From contig SHVB01000008.1 of assembly GCA_009694375.1 (NCBI GenBank), forward strand, positions 1 to 45,742: DNA of 45,742 bases. Direction: 5' to 3'. Of the stretch, positions 34,292-42,569 are shown one piece after another (position 1 is the stretch's first letter; every line of letters starts with the position of its first letter). Source of the DNA: Acidimicrobiia bacterium. Lineage in GTDB: Bacteria > Actinomycetota > Acidimicrobiia > Acidimicrobiales > VFJN01. The notes beneath the pieces are model-generated. The model did not search any database, was not told where the DNA came from, and saw nothing but the letters and a program-made list of their open reading frames with translations. The position numbers were made by a program, and so were the translations under genes.

Positions 34292-34333
34292 GCCGATTCA
34301 CCAACGAAGTTCGGGATGGCCGGGAGGCTCCGG

Positions 34334-34339
34334 TACCCT
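34334..34339 (+). promoter_or_regulatory. -10 box of a leaderless transcript (hisS-aspS)
   Basis: TACCCT lies 8 nt before the hisS ATG. It would drive hisS and the overlapping aspS. Confidence 0.45.
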
Positions 34340-34347
34340 CACGCCTG

Positions 34348-35610
34348 ATGGTTGAACGTCCCAACTTCCGCGCCCCTAAGGGCACCCAGGACGTGCTCCC
34401 GCCGGAGTCCGCCCGCTGGGAGGCCCTGCTCGCCATCTTCTCCGACGTGGCCCGGCGGTTTGGCTATGGCCTCGTGCAGTCGCCGATGTTTGAGGACATC
34501 GGGGTGTTTCAACGCATCGGTGAGGGCACCGACGTGGTGGCCAAGGAGATGTACGACTTCGAGGACAAAGGCGGGCGTCACCTCGCCCTTCGTCCCGAGG
34601 GCACCGCGCCGGTGGCCCGGGCGTGGGTGCAACACCGCCCGGCGGTGCCGTGGAAGGTCTGGTACGCCACGCCGGCGTTCCGCTACGAACAACCCCAAGC
34701 CGGGCGGCTGCGGCAGCACCACCAGGTGGGGGTGGAGTGCATCGGCTCGGCCGATCCGCACGTCGATGTGGAAATCATCGCGCTGGGCCATGCCTACTTG
34801 TGGGCGTTAGGCCTGCGGCAGTGGCGTCTCGTGCTCAACTTCATGGGCACTCCGGCTGATCGGGCGGCCTACGGAGTGATCCTCCAGGCCTGGCTGCGGG
34901 CGCGGGCCAGCGAGATCCCCCCGGCCGATGCCGCCAAGATCGACGCGCACCCCCTGCGCGTCCTCGACTCGAAGGACCCCGTGACGGCCGCCTTGCTGGT
35001 CGAGGCACCGCCCATGGCCGACCATCTCGATGGCGCCTCCCGGGCCCACGGCGACGCGGTGCAGGACGGACTGCGAGCCCTCGGTATCACTTTCGAGATC
35101 GATCCGTCGCTGGTGCGTGGCCTCGATTACTACACCCATACGCTCTTCGAGTTTCAGAGTTCGGCGCTGGGTAATGCCCAATCCACCATCCTCGGGGGCG
35201 GCCGCTACGACGGCCTCATCGAGCAACTGGGCGGGCCCGCCACCCCCGGAATCGGGTTTGGGTCCGGGATCGAACGGGTCCTGCTCACCTGCGATGCCGA
35301 AGGGGTGTTTGATCGGGCCTCCGCGCGTCTCGACTGTTTCGTGATCGACACCACCGGCGGCACGGCGGCGGTCACCCTTACCCAGGTACTGCGCCAGGCG
35401 GGCCTCTCGGCCGATCGCTCCTTCGACGACCGGTCGATGAAGGCCCAGATGAAGGCGGCCGTGAAGGCGTCCGCTCGCCTGGCCCTCATCGTGGGCGAGC
35501 AGGAAGCGGCCACCGGGACAGTCGCCGTGCGCGATCTCGACCACACCGAACAGGCCACCATCGACATCGCTGATGTCGTCCACCACGTCAGGCAGGTTCT
35601 CCACCGATGA
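34348..35610 (+). CDS. hisS: Histidyl-tRNA synthetase
   Basis: A 420-residue class II synthetase charging tRNA-His. Motif 1 lies near KGTQDVLPPES and the following helix; motif 2 is FRYEQPQAGRLRQHHQ with its ATP-binding Arg. The two histidine-specific motifs are LVRGLDYYTHTLFEF and GGGRYDGL. Motif 3 is GIGFGSGIERVLL. A C-terminal anticodon-binding domain follows (about 320-420). Length is typical. The ATG follows a TACCCT box by 8 nt. The stop overlaps the aspS ATG by 4 nt, so both synthetases are made together, in the same order as in M. tuberculosis. Confidence 0.97.
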   Translation: MVERPNFRAPKGTQDVLPPESARWEALLAIFSDVARRFGYGLVQSPMFEDIGVFQRIGEGTDVVAKEMYDFEDKGGRHLALRPEGTAPVARAWVQHRPAVPWKVWYATPAFRYEQPQAGRLRQHHQVGVECIGSADPHVDVEIIALGHAYLWALGLRQWRLVLNFMGTPADRAAYGVILQAWLRARASEIPPADAAKIDAHPLRVLDSKDPVTAALLVEAPPMADHLDGASRAHGDAVQDGLRALGITFEIDPSLVRGLDYYTHTLFEFQSSALGNAQSTILGGGRYDGLIEQLGGPATPGIGFGSGIERVLLTCDAEGVFDRASARLDCFVIDTTGGTAAVTLTQVLRQAGLSADRSFDDRSMKAQMKAAVKASARLALIVGEQEAATGTVAVRDLDHTEQATIDIADVVHHVRQVLHR

Positions 35611-37346
35611 GTGATCCCATGCGCACGCACCTCTGCGGGGAACTGCGACAAGACCACGCGGGGACCACGGTGTCGGTGTGCGGATGGGTAGGCCGACGGC
35701 GCGAGCACGGCGAACATCTGGCCTTCATCGATCTGCGTGATCATTCCGGGATCATCCAATGCGTGGTGGATGGCGCCGCCGATCTTCGTAGCGAGTACGT
35801 CGTGCGGATCACCGGCACGGTCCGCCCCCGGCCCGAAGGCACGGTGAATGACGCCCTGGCTACCGGGGGGGTGGAGGTGGGCGACTGCACGGTGGACATC
35901 CTCTCGATCGCCGCCCCCCCGCCGTTTCCGATCGACGAGCGGGCGGATCAGGTCGACGAGATGATTCGGCTGAAGTACCGCTACCTGGACCTGCGCCGGG
36001 AGCGCATGCAACGGAATTTACGAGTGCGAGCGGCGGTGAACTCAGCCATCCGGGGCGCGATGGAGCGGCAGGGGTTTATCGAGGTGGAGACCCCGATGCT
36101 CATGCCCTCCACGCCTGAGGGGGCCCGTGAGTTCCTCGTTCCCTCCCGTCAGGTGCCGGGCAGTTTCTACGCGCTTCCGCAGTCGCCCCAGCTCTTCAAG
36201 CAACTTCTCATGGTGGGTGGCACCGATCGCTATTACCAGATGGCCCGTTGCCTGCGCGACGAAGACCTGCGGGCGGATCGGCAGTACGAGTTCATGCAGC
36301 TTGATGCCGAGGCCAGTTTTGTCACCGAGGATGAGGTGCTTGAGTTCATCTCCGAGGCCGTCCTGGCGGCGGCGGAGGCGGCGGTGGGGGAACGCCCCGG
36401 TGAAATCGAACAGATGACATGGCATGACGCCATCGACCGGTTCGGTAGCGACAAACCCGACCTGCGCTTTGGGATGGAATTGGTGGAACTTACGCCGGTG
36501 TTTGCGGCTACGGAGTTCAAGGCGTTCGCGTCAGCCGAGACCATCAAGGGCATCCGCGTGCCCGGTGGGTCGGCTGAGTTCGGTCGCAACAAACTCGACG
36601 CCCTCACCGATCGGGCCAAGCAAGCCGGCGCCAAGGGATTGGTGTGGATGCGGGTAGGCGAGGCCGGCGCCCTCGAAAGCCCAGTGGCGAAGTTCCTTTC
36701 CGCCACCGAGCAGGCGGACCTGGTGAGCGCCACGGCGGCGGAAGCGGGCGATCTTCTCCTGCTGGTGGCCGACGAGTGGATGACCACCTGCGAGGTGCTC
36801 GGCACGCTGCGTAACGACATCGCTCGGCCGCCGGTGCACGAAGGGCCCTACCGCTACGTATGGATCGTGGACTTTCCGATGTTCGTGGGCCGCAGCGAAG
36901 ACGGGCGTCCCAAGCCGGGCCACCATCCCTTCACTCGGCCACATCCCGAGGACGTGGATCGGCTGGAGTCAGACCCGATGTCGGTCCGCTCCAAGGCCTA
37001 TGACCTCGTGCTCAACGGATGGGAATTGGGGTCGGGGTCGCTGCGGATTCACGAACCGGAGCTGCAGCAGCGGATCTTCGACCTGCTCGGCATTAGCCCC
37101 GAGGAAGCCCAGCGGCGCTTCGGGTTCTTCCTCACCCCCTTCACGTACGGGGCGCCGCCCCACGGCGGTTTCGCCTTCGGGATCGACCGGCTCGTGGCCA
37201 TCCTGGCGGGCGAGGAGAACATTCGGGAGGTCATTGCCTTCCCCAAGCCGCAGTCTGGGGTAGACCCGATGACCCAGGCGCCTACCCCCGTGGAGGAAGC
37301 GCAGTTGCGAGATCTCGGTCTGCGTCGGCTGCCTCCTCGCACCTGA
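35607..37346 (+). CDS. aspS: Aspartyl-tRNA synthetase
   Basis: A 579-residue bacterial-type AspRS. The N-terminal OB-fold (about 1-105) binds the anticodon. The class II core has motif 2 RCLRDEDLRADRQYEFMQLD, the inserted GAD domain (about 290-400), and motif 3 GFAFGIDRLVAILAGEENI, followed by the bacterial FPKPQSGVDPMTQAP tail. Whether it also charges tRNA-Asn cannot be decided from sequence by eye. The ATG overlaps the hisS stop. The last 65 nt overlap the convergent AbiEi-like gene. Confidence 0.97.
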   Translation: MSDPMRTHLCGELRQDHAGTTVSVCGWVGRRREHGEHLAFIDLRDHSGIIQCVVDGAADLRSEYVVRITGTVRPRPEGTVNDALATGGVEVGDCTVDILSIAAPPPFPIDERADQVDEMIRLKYRYLDLRRERMQRNLRVRAAVNSAIRGAMERQGFIEVETPMLMPSTPEGAREFLVPSRQVPGSFYALPQSPQLFKQLLMVGGTDRYYQMARCLRDEDLRADRQYEFMQLDAEASFVTEDEVLEFISEAVLAAAEAAVGERPGEIEQMTWHDAIDRFGSDKPDLRFGMELVELTPVFAATEFKAFASAETIKGIRVPGGSAEFGRNKLDALTDRAKQAGAKGLVWMRVGEAGALESPVAKFLSATEQADLVSATAAEAGDLLLLVADEWMTTCEVLGTLRNDIARPPVHEGPYRYVWIVDFPMFVGRSEDGRPKPGHHPFTRPHPEDVDRLESDPMSVRSKAYDLVLNGWELGSGSLRIHEPELQQRIFDLLGISPEEAQRRFGFFLTPFTYGAPPHGGFAFGIDRLVAILAGEENIREVIAFPKPQSGVDPMTQAPTPVEEAQLRDLGLRRLPPRT

Positions 37347-37905
37347 GAGCGGTCAGTCGCCGGTCGTGGTGGTGCCGCCGGTCGAGGGCCGCCCCCAGGT
37401 CCGTGGCTTGGCGGACGGTCACCAGCCCCATCGACAAGGCTGCTTCCAGCGCGACTCGCACCGACCGAGGGGGAATCACCCATCCGAGATCGAGGATCGT
37501 ACGAACCGGGTCGGTGATGGGGATGCCCTGGTGAACCACGGCCCGCTCCCGGGCAGCATCGCCGAGGGGATGACCGATGGCCGGTGGACGCAGGCGTGGA
37601 CCACCGCCGGGACAAACGCTCACCTCCACGTAACGCGAGGGCGCCGCGAATCCCCAGAGGGCGGCGGCCGATCGATGCGACACCACCCCCGCGCTAGCCA
37701 ACGCGGCAGCGTGCAGCGCCTGATGCCAACTTTGGGGCGCACCGGCTACCCGAAACACCCCCGGCTGAGCCGACACCAAGCGACCTTCGCCCACCCAGCG
37801 GCCCTTCCGGCTCACCCCCAGGCAGGCGATGGCCTGCGGGGTCGTAATGAGGCCGTGCTGGGCCGCCGCCAGCGCTTCCAGCGCCACTACCCGCTCAATG
37901 GCCAT
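37282..37905 (-). CDS. Shortened AbiEi-like transcriptional regulator
   Basis: A 207-residue protein resembling actinobacterial AbiEi-type proteins. The N-terminal part (AAQHGLITTPQAIACLGVSR, then GRLVSAQPGVFRVAGAP) is the winged-helix AbiEi_4 domain. The second block (VVSHRSAAALWGF) and VHQGIPITDPVRTILDL complete the antitoxin-like core. Typical relatives continue into a DUF559 nuclease domain of about 100 residues, which is missing here. The reading frame instead runs 65 nt into the 3' end of aspS and stops. A strong ribosome site (GGAGGGAG) precedes the ATG, so it is probably translated. No AbiEii toxin gene is adjacent. It may be an orphan regulator or a decaying remnant. Confidence 0.65.
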   Translation of the reverse strand: MAIERVVALEALAAAQHGLITTPQAIACLGVSRKGRWVGEGRLVSAQPGVFRVAGAPQSWHQALHAAALASAGVVSHRSAAALWGFAAPSRYVEVSVCPGGGPRLRPPAIGHPLGDAARERAVVHQGIPITDPVRTILDLGWVIPPRSVRVALEAALSMGLVTVRQATDLGAALDRRHHHDRRLTALRCEEAADADRDLATALPPRG

Positions 37906-37943
37906 CCGAGCTCCCTCCAGTTCTTCGACGCCGGGAATGGCGT

Positions 37944-37960
37944 CGCTCGTGGCACGAGCG
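37944..37960. promoter_or_regulatory. 17-bp palindrome, possible operator
   Basis: CGCTCGT and ACGAGCG form a perfect inverted repeat around GGC, 38 nt upstream of the AbiEi-like start. AbiEi antitoxins are known to repress their own promoters by binding inverted repeats, so this is a candidate autoregulatory site. Confidence 0.45.
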
Positions 37961-38047
37961 CGCCCTGTGGCCGCCTACCCGGACCCCTGGGGGAAGTCTG
38001 AAAGACACTGTAATGGGTCGGGAAAGCGTTTGTCTACGGCGGTGGGC

Positions 38048-38053
38048 TACGGT
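38048..38053 (+). promoter_or_regulatory. -10 box of a leaderless transcript (rarA)
   Basis: TACGGT lies 7 nt before the ATG at 38061. It supports that start over the upstream in-frame ATG at 38013. Confidence 0.45.
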
Positions 38054-38060
38054 GCCCCCG

Positions 38061-39356
38061 ATGCCCTCCGACCTCTTCTCCGCCGCCGCGGAGGATGCGC
38101 TGGCCGCCCACGCTCCCCTGGCCGCCCGCCTCCGGCCGCGCACCCTGAGCGACATCGTGGGCCAGGATCACCTGCTCGGCGCCGGTCAACCATTACGCAC
38201 CCTGGTGGAGGCTGATCGGCTGTCGTCAGTGATCTTGTGGGGTCCACCCGGTACCGGAAAAACCACCCTCGCGCAGGCCATCGCGGCGCACACCAGCAAG
38301 TCCTTCGAACAACTCAGTGCCGTGAGTGCCGGGGTGAAAGACGTGCGCGAGGTGCTGGAGCGAGCCAAGCAGCGACTGGGTGAGCGCGGCCAGGGCACCA
38401 TCCTCTTTCTCGACGAGGTGCACCGCTTTTCCAAGTCGCAACAAGACGCGCTGCTCCCGGGGGTGGAGAGCGGCCTCCTCACGCTGATCGGCGCCACCAC
38501 CGAAAATCCCTTCTTCGAGGTGAACCCGCCGCTACTCAGCCGCTCCACCTTGTTTCGTCTTCATTCCCTCGACCTGGACGCCGCCGCCGCCCTCATCCAG
38601 CGTGGTCTCGCCGCCGAAGGGGCCGAGATGAACGAGGATGCCCTTGATCATCTCGCCAGTCATGCCAATGGTGATGGACGACACGTACTCACGAGCCTGG
38701 AGGTAGCCGTAGCGATCGCTCGAGCCCGGGCCACGCCACCAGTGGTGACCCTGGCCGACGCCGAAGCCGCGCTGGGCACCAAGGCCCTGCGTTACGGGCG
38801 TGATGAGCACTACGACGTGATCTCCGCCTTCATCAAGAGCATCCGGGGTTCGGACCCCAACGCCGCGCTCTACTGGCTGGCCCGAATGCTCGAGGCGGGC
38901 GAGGACGCGCGCTTCATTGTGCGCCGGCTCATCATCCTCGCCAGTGAGGACATCGGCGAGGCCGATCCCCAATCCCTGTTGGTGGCGGTAGCGGCCGCCC
39001 AGGCCGTGGAACACGTGGGCCTGCCGGAAGCGCAACTGAACCTGGCGCAGGCGGTGGTCCATCTCGCCACGGCCCCGAAGTCCAACCGCACCGCCGTTGG
39101 TATCTGGAAGGCCCGGGAAGACGTAGCCCACGGTCCGTCGGTGGAAGTCCCCACCCATTTACGCGATGCCCATTACCAAGGGGCCCAGAATCTCGGCCAC
39201 GGGGCGGGGTACGAGTACCCTCATGACCATCCCCAGGGTTGGGTTCCGCAGCAGTACCTCCCCGCAGAGGTGGCGGATCGCAGGTATTACGAGCCGTCCG
39301 AGCACGGCTTTGAGCAGGAGATTCGTTTTCGCATGGAAGGTAGGCTCGATCAATGA
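38061..39356 (+). CDS. rarA: Replication-associated recombination ATPase RarA (MgsA)
   Basis: A 431-residue AAA+ ATPase of the RarA/MgsA/WRNIP1 family, which acts at stalled replication forks. Walker A GPPGTGKT is at residues 61-68, Walker B TILFLDEVHRF at 113-123, and sensor I lies in LIGATTENPFFEVNPPLLSR. The C-terminal tetramerisation domain is recognisable from YDVISAFIKSIRGSDPNAAL onward. The start is the ATG at 38061 rather than 38013: the extra 16 residues are not family-like and a -10 box fits the later start. It overlaps the next gene by 4 nt. The same gene lies upstream of alaS in mycobacteria (Rv2559c). Confidence 0.93.
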   Translation: MPSDLFSAAAEDALAAHAPLAARLRPRTLSDIVGQDHLLGAGQPLRTLVEADRLSSVILWGPPGTGKTTLAQAIAAHTSKSFEQLSAVSAGVKDVREVLERAKQRLGERGQGTILFLDEVHRFSKSQQDALLPGVESGLLTLIGATTENPFFEVNPPLLSRSTLFRLHSLDLDAAAALIQRGLAAEGAEMNEDALDHLASHANGDGRHVLTSLEVAVAIARARATPPVVTLADAEAALGTKALRYGRDEHYDVISAFIKSIRGSDPNAALYWLARMLEAGEDARFIVRRLIILASEDIGEADPQSLLVAVAAAQAVEHVGLPEAQLNLAQAVVHLATAPKSNRTAVGIWKAREDVAHGPSVEVPTHLRDAHYQGAQNLGHGAGYEYPHDHPQGWVPQQYLPAEVADRRYYEPSEHGFEQEIRFRMEGRLDQ

Positions 39357-39715
39357 CCGCTACAGATTTGGCCTCGCTGATTGTGGCGATCGCCAGCGTG
39401 TCGGCGGTGGTGCTGCTGGCCTTCGGACTGGTGGCGATCACCAACACGCTGAAAGAAGTGCGTCTGGCGGTGAAGTTACTGCGCACCGAAACCGTGCCGG
39501 TGGTGTTGGAACTGGGTGAAACTGTGCGCACCGCCAACGACGAACTCGAGCGGGTCGACACCCTCCTAGTTACCGCCGAGTCCATCTCGGGCACGGTCGA
39601 CTCAGCCTCTCGGTTGGCCTACCTCGTGTTCTCCAACCCGGTCATCAAAGTGCTGGCTCTGATGTCAGGCACCGGTCGGGCGGCGCGGAGTTTTCATCGA
39701 ACGCGGGTGCGTTGA
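39353..39715 (+). CDS. Small membrane protein (DUF948-like)
   Basis: A 120-residue protein with one membrane helix at about residues 7-29, followed by a charged, probably coiled region (LKEVRLAVKLLRTE, ETVRTANDELERVDTLLV) and a second weakly hydrophobic stretch at about 87-105. The pattern is that of DUF948 proteins, which in actinobacteria stand between rarA and alaS. Function is unknown; the layout suggests a single-pass protein with a cytoplasmic helical part. The ATG overlaps the rarA stop by 4 nt and the next gene starts 2 nt after this one ends. Confidence 0.7.
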   Translation: MTATDLASLIVAIASVSAVVLLAFGLVAITNTLKEVRLAVKLLRTETVPVVLELGETVRTANDELERVDTLLVTAESISGTVDSASRLAYLVFSNPVIKVLALMSGTGRAARSFHRTRVR

Positions 39716-39717
39716 AC

Positions 39718-39963
39718 ATGTTTCGACGACTGCTGTGGCTCGTGATGGGCGTGGGATTCGGATTCGGCATGTCCTTCTGGACGATGCGTTTTGTGAAACA
39801 GACCGCCGCCCGGTACGCCCCCGAGCGGGTGTCTAACGATCTGACCGCCGCCCTCAAGGGTCTGGGAACGGATCTTCGGACAGCCATGGCGGAAGGTCGT
39901 GAGGCAATGCGCGAGCGGGAGCAAGAACTGCGTGCCAGTGCGTCGCTGCGGGTCGACCCCTGA
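39718..39963 (+). CDS. Small membrane protein (DUF6167-like)
   Basis: An 81-residue protein. The N-terminus FRRLLWLVMGVGFGFGMSF forms a short hydrophobic anchor with a glycine zipper look, followed by a charged amphipathic helix (RTAMAEGREAMREREQEL). This matches my recollection of DUF6167, a family found just upstream of alaS in actinobacteria. Function is unknown. The ATG at 39718 is preferred to the TTG at 39712, which would add two residues and overlap the previous gene. AlaS begins 23 nt later behind its own -10 box. Confidence 0.65.
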   Translation: MFRRLLWLVMGVGFGFGMSFWTMRFVKQTAARYAPERVSNDLTAALKGLGTDLRTAMAEGREAMREREQELRASASLRVDP

Positions 39964-39971
39964 CCCACCGG

Positions 39972-39977
39972 TAGGAT
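39972..39977 (+). promoter_or_regulatory. -10 box of a near-leaderless transcript (alaS)
   Basis: TAGGAT lies 9 nt before the alaS ATG, so the transcript would have a leader of at most a few nucleotides. Confidence 0.45.
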
Positions 39978-39986
39978 CGATCGCTC

Positions 39987-42569
39987 ATGGATGCATCCGG
40001 GCTGCGATCGATCTGGAGCGAGTTTTTCGGAGCCCACGGCCACACGCTGGCGCCCTCGTCGAGCCTGTTGCCCACCCACCCGACCGCCCCGATGTTCACG
40101 AACTCCGGGATGATGCAGTTCGTTCCCTATTTCTTGGGGGAAGAACCGGTGCCCTTCACGCCGCCGCGGGCGGCCACCATTCAGAAGTGCGTGCGCCTCG
40201 CGGGGAAGCACAACGACATCGACGAGATCGGCCGCACCCGCCGTCACCTCACCTTCTTCGAGATGCTGGGCAACTGGAGTTTCGGCGACTACTACCAACT
40301 CGACGCCATCAAGTGGGCCTGGGAACTAGTGCTGGCGGCCGGTTTCGACGGGGATCGCATCTGGCCCACCGTGCATCTCAGCGACGACACCGCCGCGGCG
40401 ATCTGGCACGAGGAGATCGGGATCCCGATGGACCGGATCCAGCGCCTCGGCCCGGACAACTTCTGGGAGATGGGCGAGACCGGACCATGCGGTCCGTGTT
40501 CGGAGATCCACTACGACTGCGGTCCGGAATGGGGCGAGGCCGGCGGCCCGGCCCACGGCGGAGCCGACCGCTACGTGGAGTTCTGGAACCTCGTGTTCAT
40601 GCAGAACTTCCGCCACGCCGACGGCACCCTTACCCCCCTGCCTGCTCAGAACGTGGATACCGGCGCCGGCTTCGAACGTTGGCTCATGCTCCTGCAGGGT
40701 GTCCCCACCGTCATGGACGTGGACATCATGGCTCCGCTCCTGCACACCGCGCAGTCGGTGACCGGGCGCACCTACGGCACCGAAGCCGACACCGACTGGG
40801 CGCTGCGGGTGTTGGCTGACCACACCCGCACGATGACCTTCCTCGTGAACGATGGCGTGATTCCGTCGAATGAGGATCGCGGCTACGTGCTGCGTCGCCT
40901 GATTCGCCGCGCGGTGCGATTCGCCTACCTCCTCGGCGTGAACGATCTGGTGCTCCCAGAGCTCGTCGTGAGTTGTATCGACACGATGGGCGACGCCTAC
41001 CCCGACCTCGCCGCCAACCGCGACGCGGTGCTGGGCATCATCGAACGGGAAGAGGGCGGTTTCCGTACCACCCTCAGTCGGGGGGTAACCCTGCTCGAGG
41101 AGACCTTCGCCACCGGTGCGACCGAGGTGCCCGGCGCGGTGGCCTTCAAACTCCACGACACCTTCGGCTTCCCGGTGGAGGTCACCCAGGAGATGGCCGC
41201 CGAGCGCGGAGTGGGCATCGATCTGGATACCTTCGGAGCATTGATGGGGGAGCAGCGACGGCGCGCCAAAGACGCGGGCAAGAAGGGCGACCTGTACGCC
41301 AACCGCACCAGTTTCCAACAGATCCTCGACGACCATGGCGTGACCACCTTTGTGGGGCGCGAGGAGATCGAGGTCGAAGTGACAGTGCTGGCGGTGGTGC
41401 CCGCCGACGACGGCACCGTGTCGGTGTTTCTGGATCGCAGCCCGTTTTACGCCGAGTCCGGTGGCCAGGTGGGCGACACCGGTCACCTCACCACCGCCAC
41501 CGGAACCGGTGAGGTGGTGGACACCACCTACGGCCTCCCCGGCCTGCACCGCCATGTAGTGCGCCCCACCGCTGGAACCATTGAGGTGGGGCAGGTGGCT
41601 ACCGCCGGGATCGATAACGAACGCCGGAGCGCCATTCGGCGTAACCACACCGGCACCCACATTCTCCATTGGGCCCTCCGGCAGGTGCTGGGCGACACCG
41701 TGAAGCAGCAAGGGTCATTGGTGGATCCGCAACGTCTTCGCTTCGACTTTGGCCCCTCTGATGCTCTCACCGTGGCCCAGATACAGGAGATCGAAGACCT
41801 GGCCAATCACGACATCCTCGCCAACGGCCCGGTACGTCACTACGAGACCACGAAAGCGGAGGCCACCGCCGCCGGGGCCATCGCATTTTTTGGGGACAAG
41901 TACGGCGACATCGTGCGGGTGTTGGAGGCCGGGCCCCATTCCACCGAGTTGTGCGGCGGCACCCACGTGGCGGCACTGGGCGACATCGGCCCGGTAAAAA
42001 TCGTTTCGGAATCATCGATCGGGTCGAATCTGCGACGCATCGAGGCCATCACGGGCCTGGGGCCCATTGATCGCATCCGCGCCGAGGAACGGGTGCTGGC
42101 GGAATTGGCCGAGGTGCTCAACGTGCCGGTGGGCGAGGTGGTGGAGGGCGCTCGTAAGCGACTCGAGGACATCAAGGCCCTGCGCGAGGAGGTCAAGGCC
42201 CTCAAGCGCGACGCCGCCGGCGGCCAGGCCGGGGCTCTCGTGAGCCAGGCGGTGGACGGCGTCCTGGTGGCTCGTGTCGCCCCGATGGAGCGCGACACGC
42301 TGCGTGATCTGGCGCTGGCCCTGCGGGACCAGGGCCTGGCGGTGGTGGTACTCGCCACGGCGCCCGAAGCCGGGGGAGCGGCGATGGTCTCCGCGGTGGC
42401 CCCCGATAGCGGCTTCAACGCATCAGCCCTGCTGGAAGCGGCCAAACAACTCATTCGGGGCGGCGGCGGCCAAGACCCGATCCTGGCCGTGGCGGGCGGG
42501 AAAGACGCCGAAGGCATCGACGCCGCCTTGGAGACGGTGCGCCAAGCGATCGGCCTGAGCAACCAGTGA
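39987..42569 (+). CDS. alaS: Alanyl-tRNA synthetase
   Basis: An 860-residue synthetase with the full domain set. The catalytic core (about 1-440) has motif 1 near MFTNSGMMQFVPYF, RTRRHLTFFEMLGNWSFGDY and the conserved GETGPCGPCSEIHYDCG. The editing domain has the zinc-binding HTGTH (His554, His558) and CGGTH (Cys656, His660), which removes Ser and Gly mischarged on tRNA-Ala. A coiled coil (about 715-745) and the C-Ala domain (about 750-860) follow. Length is normal. The stop overlaps the ruvX GTG, so the two are coupled. Confidence 0.97.
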   Translation: MDASGLRSIWSEFFGAHGHTLAPSSSLLPTHPTAPMFTNSGMMQFVPYFLGEEPVPFTPPRAATIQKCVRLAGKHNDIDEIGRTRRHLTFFEMLGNWSFGDYYQLDAIKWAWELVLAAGFDGDRIWPTVHLSDDTAAAIWHEEIGIPMDRIQRLGPDNFWEMGETGPCGPCSEIHYDCGPEWGEAGGPAHGGADRYVEFWNLVFMQNFRHADGTLTPLPAQNVDTGAGFERWLMLLQGVPTVMDVDIMAPLLHTAQSVTGRTYGTEADTDWALRVLADHTRTMTFLVNDGVIPSNEDRGYVLRRLIRRAVRFAYLLGVNDLVLPELVVSCIDTMGDAYPDLAANRDAVLGIIEREEGGFRTTLSRGVTLLEETFATGATEVPGAVAFKLHDTFGFPVEVTQEMAAERGVGIDLDTFGALMGEQRRRAKDAGKKGDLYANRTSFQQILDDHGVTTFVGREEIEVEVTVLAVVPADDGTVSVFLDRSPFYAESGGQVGDTGHLTTATGTGEVVDTTYGLPGLHRHVVRPTAGTIEVGQVATAGIDNERRSAIRRNHTGTHILHWALRQVLGDTVKQQGSLVDPQRLRFDFGPSDALTVAQIQEIEDLANHDILANGPVRHYETTKAEATAAGAIAFFGDKYGDIVRVLEAGPHSTELCGGTHVAALGDIGPVKIVSESSIGSNLRRIEAITGLGPIDRIRAEERVLAELAEVLNVPVGEVVEGARKRLEDIKALREEVKALKRDAAGGQAGALVSQAVDGVLVARVAPMERDTLRDLALALRDQGLAVVVLATAPEAGGAAMVSAVAPDSGFNASALLEAAKQLIRGGGGQDPILAVAGGKDAEGIDAALETVRQAIGLSNQ

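Noticed and set aside
37347-38010. A long plus-strand frame opposite the AbiEi-like gene
   Set aside because: The minus-strand frame has AbiEi-like motifs and a strong ribosome site; the plus-strand translation is featureless.
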